Shown piece after piece: positions 1-6,396 of a DNA stretch of 8,970 nt (positions are counted from its first letter, which is position 1; every line of letters starts with the position of its first letter). Source of the stretch: Bacteroidota bacterium (GTDB lineage: Bacteria; Bacteroidota; Rhodothermia; Rhodothermales; UBA10348); the NCBI GenBank assembly GCA_022571135.1, contig JACZYK010000092.1:1-8970 (forward strand), given 5' to 3'. Position numbers and translations under genes: made by a program. The notes under the pieces were generated by a model. It did no database searches. It was not told where the DNA came from and saw only the letters and a program-made list of their open reading frames with translations.

Positions 1-1
1 C

Positions 2-1150
2 GTCGCTGTCGCTTCCGACGAGCCCGGTGTACGACTTCACGACGTTGCCTCCGATTACAGCGTCTTTCTGCCCTATCAGGACCGGGAAGTCTCCCTTTCT
101 TCCTGGACGACCTATCCAACCACCGTCGTTCGCCGGATTGTCGACAATTTTGGTGTTCCGACGTGCGGCGTGCACATGGCGTTCAGCAGCGATATTCCGC
201 GAGCCTCCGGAATGAGCAGCTCCAGCGCTTTCGTAATTACGATATGGCTCGGTATCGTCTCGGTTGCGGGAGTGTACAGATCGGAGCCTTTCAGGAAGCA
301 CCTCACGAGCGGTGCGGATGTGGCCATGTACCTCGCGAGTGTGGAAAATGGAAGTGCCTACAGGGGACTCGCACGTGATGCAGGCGTCGGAACGAAAGGC
401 GGAAGCCAGGACCACGCTGCGATTCTGTTCTCCTCTCAGGGCGTGTTCGGGCACTACGCGTATCGCCCGCTTCGCAGGTTGGGTAAGATCCGCGTTCCCC
501 GGGACGTTCTGTTCGTTATAGGGGCCAGCGGGGTTCGGGCGCAGAAGACGAAAGGCGCTCTGAGTAATTACAACCGGGCCGTTCGGTCGGCGGAAGAGGT
601 CACGAACGTCTGGCGTAGAGCGACGGACACACGGGTTCAGACGATGGGTGAGATGACCGCATCCGATGCATTCTCCGCGGATCGAATCATGGAGATAATC
701 AGCGAACGCGTAGTTGACTTGGCGCAGAGGGATGCGCTCATTCGTCGCGTGAGCCAGTTCGTTCGCGAAAATCAGTGGGTTGTTCCTACGGCCATCGATG
801 CGATCGCCAGAGAAGACTGGGAAGGATTCGGAAAATCCGTCGCCGAATCACAGAGGATGGCCGACGAGCTGCTCCAGAATCAGGTGCCGGAGACACGATT
901 TCTGGTCAGGAGCGCCGTTTCAAACGGTGCGCTCGCCGCATCTTCATTCGGTGCGGGTTTCGGTGGCGCCGTGTGGGCGCTCGTTCGCAGCGGCGATGAA
1001 GATCGTTTCCTGCGGCGCTGGCTGGCCGAGTACGGGAGGGCATATCCGGCCAGGCTGCGGCAGGCATTTTTCTTTCCGGATCGCACCGGACCCGGCACAT
1101 TTGTACTCGGGATCGATCAGCGTTCGCTTTTACTCGAACCTGAGTTTTGA
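2..1150 (+). CDS. Galactokinase-family GHMP sugar kinase, 5'-truncated; possibly GalNAc kinase-like
   Basis: Cytoplasmic GHMP-superfamily kinase, expected to phosphorylate the anomeric hydroxyl of galactose or a galactose derivative with ATP. The frame is open from base 2, so the start lies outside the window; 382 residues are visible. The glycine/serine ATP-binding loop is at residues 66-76 (PRASGMSSSSA), a variant of the usual PxGxGLSSSA. GTKGGSQDH at about 130-138 carries the presumed catalytic Asp137, and the C-terminal GAGFGG motif is at 317-322. The N-terminal galactokinase signature (GEHTDY type) would lie upstream, about 50 residues away. The GTxGGxxD context followed by a PLR segment, FVI and a K..N.R stretch resembles eukaryotic GALK2 (N-acetylgalactosamine kinase) more than E. 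coli GalK, from memory. The next gene is convergent, with 21 bp of overlap. Family is secure; substrate (galactose, GalNAc or other) is inference. Confidence 0.88.
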   Translation, partial: VAVASDEPGVRLHDVASDYSVFLPYQDREVSLSSWTTYPTTVVRRIVDNFGVPTCGVHMAFSSDIPRASGMSSSSAFVITIWLGIVSVAGVYRSEPFRKHLTSGADVAMYLASVENGSAYRGLARDAGVGTKGGSQDHAAILFSSQGVFGHYAYRPLRRLGKIRVPRDVLFVIGASGVRAQKTKGALSNYNRAVRSAEEVTNVWRRATDTRVQTMGEMTASDAFSADRIMEIISERVVDLAQRDALIRRVSQFVRENQWVVPTAIDAIAREDWEGFGKSVAESQRMADELLQNQVPETRFLVRSAVSNGALAASSFGAGFGGAVWALVRSGDEDRFLRRWLAEYGRAYPARLRQAFFFPDRTGPGTFVLGIDQRSLLLEPEF

Positions 1151-2899
1151 CCAGAGCAGCCCGACTGCTGTCAGCGAAACCACGGCGATCACGGCCATGA
1201 TCAGCGCGATGGCTGTCTTGCCGTAGAGAAAATAGCCGGTGGAAAACAGAAGGCTGTAAATTCCGATGGATCCACAGAACGCAGCAAGAAGTCCGGTGGG
1301 CAGATCAGAGCCGGCTCCACCGTCATCTTCATCCAGCCCGGCCGCGACCGGAGCCCATCCCCGGCCTCCCGGCTTGATTTTCTTGTAGAAGGAGCGCAGG
1401 ACGTCCGGATCTGTCGGAGACGTAACGAACGCCACTCCGATCCAGCAGAACGTCGTGATGCCGACGCCCAGGAGCAACTGTTGCCACGATTCCATCCCGA
1501 AACCGTGCCCGACAGTGATAATGACCGCTATAAGAAACGAGACGATCATCGCAGTCAGTTCCGAGGCGGCATTGACGCGCCACCAGAACCATCGAAGAAT
1601 GAACAAGAGCCCGGTTCCGGCACCGATCTGCAGAAGGATATTGAACACCTGGAGTGCGTTTTCGAGAACAAGCGCGAGCATGCATGCCACTACCATTAGG
1701 ATGACCGTCGCGACACGGCCGGCCCAGACCTGTTGACGTTCGGTAGCATCCACTCGAATGAAACGGTGATACAGGTCGTTGACGATTATCGAAGATCCCC
1801 AGTTCACCTGGGTAGACATCGTGGACATGTACGCTGCAGCCAGCGAGGTCACTACGAGACCGAGCAGACCGCTTGGCAGAAAGGTCATCATAGCCGGGTA
1901 GGCCAGATCGTTTCGAACCTGACTGTCCGGAACTGCCGGAAATCGCTCCGCGAGAGAGGCGAGATCCGGAAAGACGATAAGCGACGCCAGTGCGATCAGA
2001 ATCCAGGGCCAGGGTCGAAGCGCGTAGTGAAGTCCGTTGAACAGGAGGGTGGCTCCGACTGCGTGTTTTTCACTCTTTGCCGAAAGCATCCGCTGGACGA
2101 TGTACCCGCCTCCACCGGGTTCTGCTCCCGGATAGTATGCGGCCCACCATTGGACGGCAATGGGAATGATGAAAACCGCTACAATGGTATCCATGGACGC
2201 CGTATCGAAAGAGGGCAGAAAATTCAGGGATCCCCGCACATTTTCATGTTCCAGGAGCGAGCTGAGACCTCCGATTTCGGGTAGATTCAGAATGTATACC
2301 GTCGCCCAGATGGATCCGATCATCGCGAGTGCAAACTGAACCAGATCTGTCAGAACGACTCCGCGAAGACCTCCGAGGGCACTGTAGATCATCGTAATCG
2401 TTGCCGCGACGACGACTGTCCGCACGGGCGTCCATCCCATCATCACGGCTCCGATTTTGATGGCCGCAAGAGTAACCGAGGCCATGATGATGATGTTGAA
2501 CAGGATGCCGAGGTAGACCGCGCGAAAGCCCCTGAGGAAGGATGCCGTCTTGCCTGAATACCTCAGTTCATAAAACTCCACGTCGGTCAAAACGCCCGAT
2601 CGTCGCCACAGCTTGGCATACAGAAATACGGTCAGCATTCCCGTCAGCAGAAACGCCCACCAGGCCCAGTTCCCAAACACTCCGCTACCACGGACGAGGT
2701 CGGTGACCAGATTCGGCGTGTCGGTCGAAAACGTCGTTGCCACCATGGAGATGCCCAACAACCACCATGGCATCGAACGGCCTCCCAGGAAGAACGATCT
2801 GAAGCTTCTTCCGGAGCTTCGGGAAACGGACAGACCGATACCGAGCGAGAACGTGAAAAACGCTCCCATGATGATCCAGTCGAGAGTCGATAGCCGCAT
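1130..2899 (-). CDS. SSS-family sodium:solute symporter (sugar-type)
   Basis: Inner-membrane Na+-coupled transporter of the solute:sodium symporter family (SGLT/PutP type), 589 residues with about 14-15 hydrophobic segments. Seen: the family signature GGLRGVVLTDLVQ at residues 176-188, an LGGRSMPWW stretch near the N terminus, a PGAEPGGGGY loop, and AAAYMSTMSTQ around residue 358. There Ser359/Thr360 sit where the family's Na2-site Ser/Thr residues occur. Two extra C-terminal helices follow an acidic linker (LDEDDGG), a layout I associate with Bacteroidota members. Start: ATG at 2899 gives an N terminus leading directly into helix 1. A GTG at 2965 and an intervening TTG are in frame, and an in-frame stop at 2972-2974 limits extension. 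No clear ribosome binding site precedes 2899. Substrate cannot be read from sequence; the neighbouring sugar kinase and GH109 protein favour a sugar or amino sugar. Confidence 0.9.
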   Translation of the reverse strand: MRLSTLDWIIMGAFFTFSLGIGLSVSRSSGRSFRSFFLGGRSMPWWLLGISMVATTFSTDTPNLVTDLVRGSGVFGNWAWWAFLLTGMLTVFLYAKLWRRSGVLTDVEFYELRYSGKTASFLRGFRAVYLGILFNIIIMASVTLAAIKIGAVMMGWTPVRTVVVAATITMIYSALGGLRGVVLTDLVQFALAMIGSIWATVYILNLPEIGGLSSLLEHENVRGSLNFLPSFDTASMDTIVAVFIIPIAVQWWAAYYPGAEPGGGGYIVQRMLSAKSEKHAVGATLLFNGLHYALRPWPWILIALASLIVFPDLASLAERFPAVPDSQVRNDLAYPAMMTFLPSGLLGLVVTSLAAAYMSTMSTQVNWGSSIIVNDLYHRFIRVDATERQQVWAGRVATVILMVVACMLALVLENALQVFNILLQIGAGTGLLFILRWFWWRVNAASELTAMIVSFLIAVIITVGHGFGMESWQQLLLGVGITTFCWIGVAFVTSPTDPDVLRSFYKKIKPGGRGWAPVAAGLDEDDGGAGSDLPTGLLAAFCGSIGIYSLLFSTGYFLYGKTAIALIMAVIAVVSLTAVGLLWSKLRFE

Positions 2900-2920
2900 G
2901 GGTCTGCGAAGAGGACGAGA

Positions 2921-2930
2921 GCAAATTTGC
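2921..2930. repeat. Perfect 10-bp palindrome GCAAATTTGC
   Basis: GCAAATTTGC reads the same on both strands and lies 22 bp upstream of the symporter ATG at 2899. It could be an operator half or a complete small operator for a dimeric repressor, or it could be chance. A second palindrome, GGAATTCC (2943-2950), lies 12 bp further upstream. No regulator gene is in the window. Confidence 0.3.
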
Positions 2931-3009
2931 GCCGCCAAAGTAGGAATTCCGAACGAGGATAACACCGTGGATCATTCCGCCGAAGATCAGCTTGACATTG
3001 GCGAAGGCG

Positions 3010-3017
3010 CCTCCTTA
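3010..3017 (-). promoter_or_regulatory. Orphan Shine-Dalgarno-like TAAGGAGG with three-codon ORF
   Basis: On the minus strand TAAGGAGG closely matches the anti-Shine-Dalgarno complement. An ATG follows 11 nt later (2998-2996), but the frame ends after Met-Ser-Ser with TGA (2989-2987). It lies about 110 bp upstream of the symporter ATG, so it is not that gene's ribosome binding site. It could start a minimal leader peptide or be chance. Confidence 0.2.
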
Positions 3018-3073
3018 CTTGCCTGGCAATTCAATCATCTGCCCCACGTGCGGCAAAGCAACTCACGGATCAC

Positions 3074-4450
3074 ATGGACAGAAGGAAATTTATAAAGGCG
3101 GGCGCCCTGGCCGGCGTCGGCGCCTCGGTGACTGGAAAGGAAGTCCTCTCGAAGCAGATGAAAGTGGCCTCGGTTCTGAGCGGCCGCGATGACCGTATAG
3201 CCCGCATGGGATTTATAGGAGTAGGAGGCAGAGGTCGCAGTCATCTTCGACTCATCCTTCAACGCGAAGACACCCGCATAACGGCCATCTGCGACATCGA
3301 TCCGGATGCCCTCGCGAAGGCGGAGAAGTTGATTTCGGATGCCGGAGCTCCGAAAACGCCTGTTTTTACCGGCAGTGAGTTTGCCTACGAGAAAATGCTG
3401 GAGCGCGACGACATAGATGGCGTAATCATTGCCACTCCGTGGCTATGGCACACGAAAATGTCCGTTGCTACCATGAAGGCCGGCAAGTATGCCGGCGTCG
3501 AGGTATCGGCAGCCAATACGATCGAGGAGTGTTGGGATCTGGTGGAAACCTATGAGGCCACAGGCAACCCCTGTATGATCATGGAAAACGTCTGTTATCG
3601 CCGCGACGTAATCGCCGTGCTCAACATGGTGCGAAAGGGCCTGTTCGGCGAGCTGATCCATCTCGAGTGCGGCTATCAGCACGATCTCCGGGGGGTAAAG
3701 TTCAATAGTGGAGCGCCAGGGGGCGGTGCCGGCGTAGAGTTCGGCGAGAAGGCGTTCTCCGAGGCCAAATGGCGTACGTGGCACTCTGTCCACCGAAACG
3801 GCGATTTGTATCCGACGCACGGAGCAGGCCCGGCAGCAAACTACCTGAACATCAATCGGGGCAATCGATTCGTATCGCTCACCTCGACATCTACGAAGGC
3901 GCGAGGACTCCATAATTATATCGTGGACACGGCCGGCGATGATCATCCCAACGCATCGGTGGAATTCAAGCTGGGCGACGTCGTTACGACAGTGATCCGG
4001 ACCCAGAACGGGGAGTCGATCATCGTGAGCCATGATACCAATCTGCCCAGGCCCTATTCGCTGGGTTTCCGGGTGCAGGGAACGAGAGGAATCTGGATGG
4101 ACGTGAACCAATCGCTGTACATAGAAGGACAGAGTCCGGCACATCGCTGGGAGCCGGCGCAGCCATATCTGGACAAATTCGATCACCCGCTGTGGAAAAA
4201 GCACGGTCCGAAAGCCGAAGGCGCCGGCCACGGAGGGATGGATTTCTTTGTCGATCATGCCTTCGTGGAATCGGTGAAACGAGGCGTTCCTACGCCGCTG
4301 GACGCGTATGATGCCGCTACGTGGAGTGTTATATCGCCTCTCTCGGAGGTCTCGGTCGCGGCTGGAGGAGCACCTCAGTCTTTTCCTGATTTTACACGGG
4401 GCCAGTGGATGAAACGAAGGCCCGTCTTTGCTCTGGGCGACGATTTCTAG
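3074..4450 (+). CDS. GH109-type Gfo/Idh/MocA protein, probable Tat-exported alpha-N-acetylgalactosaminidase
   Basis: 458 residues. It probably hydrolyses terminal alpha-linked N-acetylgalactosamine by the NAD+-dependent redox-elimination mechanism known for family GH109. A twin-arginine signal is at the N terminus: RRKFIK (residues 3-8), then a short hydrophobic stretch. There is no lipobox cysteine. The Rossmann dinucleotide motif GVGGRG is at 49-54 and the acidic CDIDP turn follows. ATPWLWH is at 120-126 and Glu143 occupies the usual EKP-like position (EVSAAN). MENVCYRR begins at 170, GYQHDLR at 200, WRTWH at 233, YPTHG at 246 and RPYS at 326. These blocks match those I recall for characterised GH109 enzymes, including the Tyr, Arg, YPTH and second Tyr annotated as substrate-binding, so catalysis looks intact. 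No Shine-Dalgarno is seen before the ATG. Export folded through Tat would suit an enzyme that must carry NAD+. A non-hydrolytic oxidoreductase role is the main alternative. Confidence 0.88.
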   Translation: MDRRKFIKAGALAGVGASVTGKEVLSKQMKVASVLSGRDDRIARMGFIGVGGRGRSHLRLILQREDTRITAICDIDPDALAKAEKLISDAGAPKTPVFTGSEFAYEKMLERDDIDGVIIATPWLWHTKMSVATMKAGKYAGVEVSAANTIEECWDLVETYEATGNPCMIMENVCYRRDVIAVLNMVRKGLFGELIHLECGYQHDLRGVKFNSGAPGGGAGVEFGEKAFSEAKWRTWHSVHRNGDLYPTHGAGPAANYLNINRGNRFVSLTSTSTKARGLHNYIVDTAGDDHPNASVEFKLGDVVTTVIRTQNGESIIVSHDTNLPRPYSLGFRVQGTRGIWMDVNQSLYIEGQSPAHRWEPAQPYLDKFDHPLWKKHGPKAEGAGHGGMDFFVDHAFVESVKRGVPTPLDAYDAATWSVISPLSEVSVAAGGAPQSFPDFTRGQWMKRRPVFALGDDF

Positions 4451-4530
4451 GAACAGACTTGACACTCCCAGCGCCAAAGCGGGAGGACTCTTTCAAACGG
4501 GCAGAGAACCCGGTAGCTCGCAGTGGCACG
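4451..4530. other. 80-bp gap between GH109 gene and pabBC
   Basis: Non-coding if the pabBC ATG at 4531 is right. It holds a TTGACA at 4459-4464 without a recognisable -10 box and a GC-rich hairpin at 4465-4485. An in-frame GTG at 4405 would extend pabBC back through this gap and into the GH109 gene. The extra residues do not resemble a PabB N terminus. Confidence 0.5.
4465..4485 (+). terminator. Weak hairpin after GH109 gene, possible terminator
   Basis: CTCCC-A-GC (4465-4472) pairs with GC-GGGAG (4479-4485) around a six-base GCCAAA loop, giving a 7-bp stem with one bulged A, 14 bp after the GH109 stop codon. Only GACTCTTTC follows, not a proper T run. Intrinsic termination is therefore doubtful. 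Confidence 0.25.
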
Positions 4531-6369
4531 ATGCCAGATATTGTCCGCATTCTGAGCCAACCCGGATCCGTGCTGCTGGATAGCTCGGACGAGACTTCCG
4601 AGCGGGAATCCGGGATGTTGTTTTCATCCCCGAGGCGCATTCTGTCGTGTGCCAGGCCATGTGACGTACCAGGGATGTTCGCCGAGCTGGATGCGTGGAT
4701 TTCGGATGGATACTACGTAGCGGGCTATCTCGCTTACGAATGCGGGTACGCGTTCACGACCGGTAGATTTGAGGAGCCGGCAAGTACCGACTGGGCGGAT
4801 CAAATTGGCTACCCGATTCTGTGGTTCGGCGTGTACGGCGCGCCGCTTCGGGTTACATCGGATGAGTTGGTCGAAGCGTTCGGCCCGAGCGGTGACAACT
4901 CCGCAGGCGCGGCCATGTCGCCGACGGTGGCCCGAGAAAACTATCTGGCGTGCATTTCGACGGTCAAAGCGCTGATCCGTGAGGGGGATGTCTACCAGGT
5001 GAACTACACCATGCGTTTCGAGGGTGAATCCAAGAGGAATGCTTTCGAACTCTACGCGTCCATGCGTGGCAGTCAGCCCGTTTCCTACGCCGCATTTATT
5101 CAGTTGGGCGATGTCCAGCTCCTTTCCGCTTCCCCCGAGTGTTTCTTTTCTCGCGCGGGAGAACGCATCTGGACTCGTCCGATGAAGGGCACCGCGCCAA
5201 GGGGACAGACGGCGAAAGAGGATGAATTCCTCTCCGGGTGGCTGCAGGTTGACGAGAAGAGCCGGGCGGAAAATCTGATGATCGTGGACCTCGTGCGAAA
5301 TGACCTCTCGAGGATATGCGAGCCGGGATCGGTCAAGGTGCCCTCGCTCTTTCATATCGAAAAATATCGGACCCTCTTGCAGATGACCTCGACCGTCGAG
5401 GGCCGCCTGAAAAAAGGCATCAGTTATTCCGACATTTTCAGGGCCCTGTTTCCGTGTGGGTCCATCACCGGTGCGCCCAAGATTCGCTCGATCGGGCGTA
5501 TTAACGAGTTGGAAAACGGGCCTCGAGGGGTGTACTGTGGGGCGATCGGGTACATGGCTCCCGACAAAACCGCGTCCTTCAGCGTGTCGATCCGATCCCT
5601 GTCTCTCGCGGGAGGACGCATCGTTTTCGGTTCAGGTGGCGGCATCGTATGGGATTCGGAACCGCATGAGGAGTACGAAGAGTGCCTGTTGAAAACCCGG
5701 TTCTTGACCGGGCGGGGAGAAGCGGCGGAAGAGGCAACAAAGATCATCGAGACCATGCGTTGGGACGACGGTATCGCCCTGTTGGACGAGCATCTTGAGC
5801 GGCTTGAAGAGACAGCGGCCATATTGGATTTTCGATTCGATCGCTCCAACGTCTCACGAGCGGTGGACGATGCAGTCCAACAATGCATTCAAGGTGAGCG
5901 CTTTCGCGTGAGACTCCTGATGGGCGTCGACGGGAAATGCGACGCCACCGTTCATCCGCTTCCTGCCCCGCCATCTAGTTGCCTCACGATCGGGGTCGCG
6001 GCGGCCAGGGTGCACTCTTCAGATCCGTTTCTGCGTCTCAAGACGACCCGGCGGATGGCCTTCGGGAGGGCAGCCCGAGAAGCAGAGAGCCGCGGGTTGG
6101 ATGAAATCCTTCTCGTCAACGAAAGAGGGGAAATCACAGAGGGTACCGTAACGAATGTTTTCATCCGGCTCCTTGGCCAGTGGCGAACGCCTCCCGTGTC
6201 GGCGGGGTTATTGCCCGGTCTCGCGCGGCGCCGTCTACTCGGGACGATGCCGGGAGCGACGGAAACGCCTGTGACGATCGAAGACGTGTACCAGGCAGAC
6301 GAGATTCTGCTTACCAATGCGGTGTGGGGAGTGCGCGAAGCCGTTATCCAGAGGCGTGGAGGTGTTTGA
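4531..6369 (+). CDS. pabB: Bifunctional aminodeoxychorismate synthase component I / 4-amino-4-deoxychorismate lyase (PabB-PabC fusion)
   Basis: 612 residues; cytoplasmic folate-precursor enzyme. The N-terminal domain (to about 392) converts chorismate plus ammonia to 4-amino-4-deoxychorismate; the C-terminal domain (from about 402) eliminates pyruvate to give p-aminobenzoate. PabB evidence: YQVNYT near 155, ASPECF with Glu203, PMKGT with Lys219, the ENLMIVDLVRND helix, GSITGAPK at 310-317 and FGSGGGIVWDS. Lys in PMKGT distinguishes PabB from TrpE (PIAGT), and its 16-residue distance from Glu203 equals that of E. coli Glu258/Lys274. PabC evidence: the likely PLP lysine is Lys504 in LKTTRR, followed by DEILLVNERGEITEGTVTN, PPVSAGLLPG and LTNAVWGVREA. 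ATG 4531 is chosen over GTG 4405, which overlaps the upstream gene. No Shine-Dalgarno is seen. The PabA glutaminase partner is not in the window. The next gene converges, with 20 bp between the stop codons. Confidence 0.94.
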   Translation: MPDIVRILSQPGSVLLDSSDETSERESGMLFSSPRRILSCARPCDVPGMFAELDAWISDGYYVAGYLAYECGYAFTTGRFEEPASTDWADQIGYPILWFGVYGAPLRVTSDELVEAFGPSGDNSAGAAMSPTVARENYLACISTVKALIREGDVYQVNYTMRFEGESKRNAFELYASMRGSQPVSYAAFIQLGDVQLLSASPECFFSRAGERIWTRPMKGTAPRGQTAKEDEFLSGWLQVDEKSRAENLMIVDLVRNDLSRICEPGSVKVPSLFHIEKYRTLLQMTSTVEGRLKKGISYSDIFRALFPCGSITGAPKIRSIGRINELENGPRGVYCGAIGYMAPDKTASFSVSIRSLSLAGGRIVFGSGGGIVWDSEPHEEYEECLLKTRFLTGRGEAAEEATKIIETMRWDDGIALLDEHLERLEETAAILDFRFDRSNVSRAVDDAVQQCIQGERFRVRLLMGVDGKCDATVHPLPAPPSSCLTIGVAAARVHSSDPFLRLKTTRRMAFGRAAREAESRGLDEILLVNERGEITEGTVTNVFIRLLGQWRTPPVSAGLLPGLARRRLLGTMPGATETPVTIEDVYQADEILLTNAVWGVREAVIQRRGGV

Positions 6370-6370
6370 T

Positions 6371-6396
6371 CGAGCGATTTCATCGAAAATCACTCG
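6371..6396 (-). terminator. Hairpin between convergent stop codons, possible bidirectional terminator
   Basis: Bases 6371-6380 pair with 6387-6396 across a six-base loop, giving ten pairs with one mismatch at 6375/6392. The mismatch is C-A in a plus-strand RNA but becomes a G-U wobble in the minus-strand RNA, so the short-chain dehydrogenase transcript would form the better stem. It spans that gene's stop codon and begins 1 bp after the pabBC stop. No T run follows on either strand, so strict intrinsic termination is uncertain; protection of mRNA 3' ends is an alternative. Confidence 0.35.

Larger units (their letters stand above)
2900..3073. promoter_or_regulatory. Divergent intergenic region between symporter and GH109 genes
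   Basis: This 174-bp stretch separates two divergently read genes and must hold promoters for both unless transcripts enter from elsewhere. A perfect TTGACA lies on the plus strand at 2992-2997, but no convincing -10 box follows at 16-18 bp. On the minus strand TACTTTGG (2942-2935) loosely resembles the Bacteroidota -7 element TAnnTTTG, one base out of register. Two short palindromes (2921-2930, 2943-2950) lie near the symporter start. Function as a shared control region is inferred from layout. Confidence 0.45.

Noticed and set aside
1122..1169. Two 5-bp stems near the convergent kinase/symporter ends (GTTCG/CGAAC and AGCAG/CTGCT)
   Set aside because: The stems are too short, no T run follows, and both lie inside coding sequence.
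2992..3192. 66-codon frame with a CPTCGK motif, which looks like half a zinc finger
   Set aside because: It starts at TTG, contains only one CxxC pair, and runs into the GH109 gene in another frame; probably chance.
3074..4450. Plain sugar dehydrogenase (inositol or glucose-fructose oxidoreductase) reading of the Gfo/Idh/MocA protein
   Set aside because: EVSAAN replaces the usual EKP, and the MENVCY, GYQHDLR, YPTHG and RPYS blocks follow the GH109 pattern.
3443..4477. 344-codon open frame on the minus strand opposite the GH109 gene
   Set aside because: The product is Arg/His/Cys-rich without any recognisable motif, and the plus-strand frame carries every GH109 motif.
4405..4530. 42-residue N-terminal extension of PabB-PabC from GTG 4405
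   Set aside because: It would overlap the GH109 gene by 46 bp, lacks a ribosome binding site, and the extra residues do not look like PabB.
4624..5355. 243-codon open frame on the minus strand within pabBC
   Set aside because: It is opposite the conserved chorismate-binding domain and has no family features; a shadow frame.
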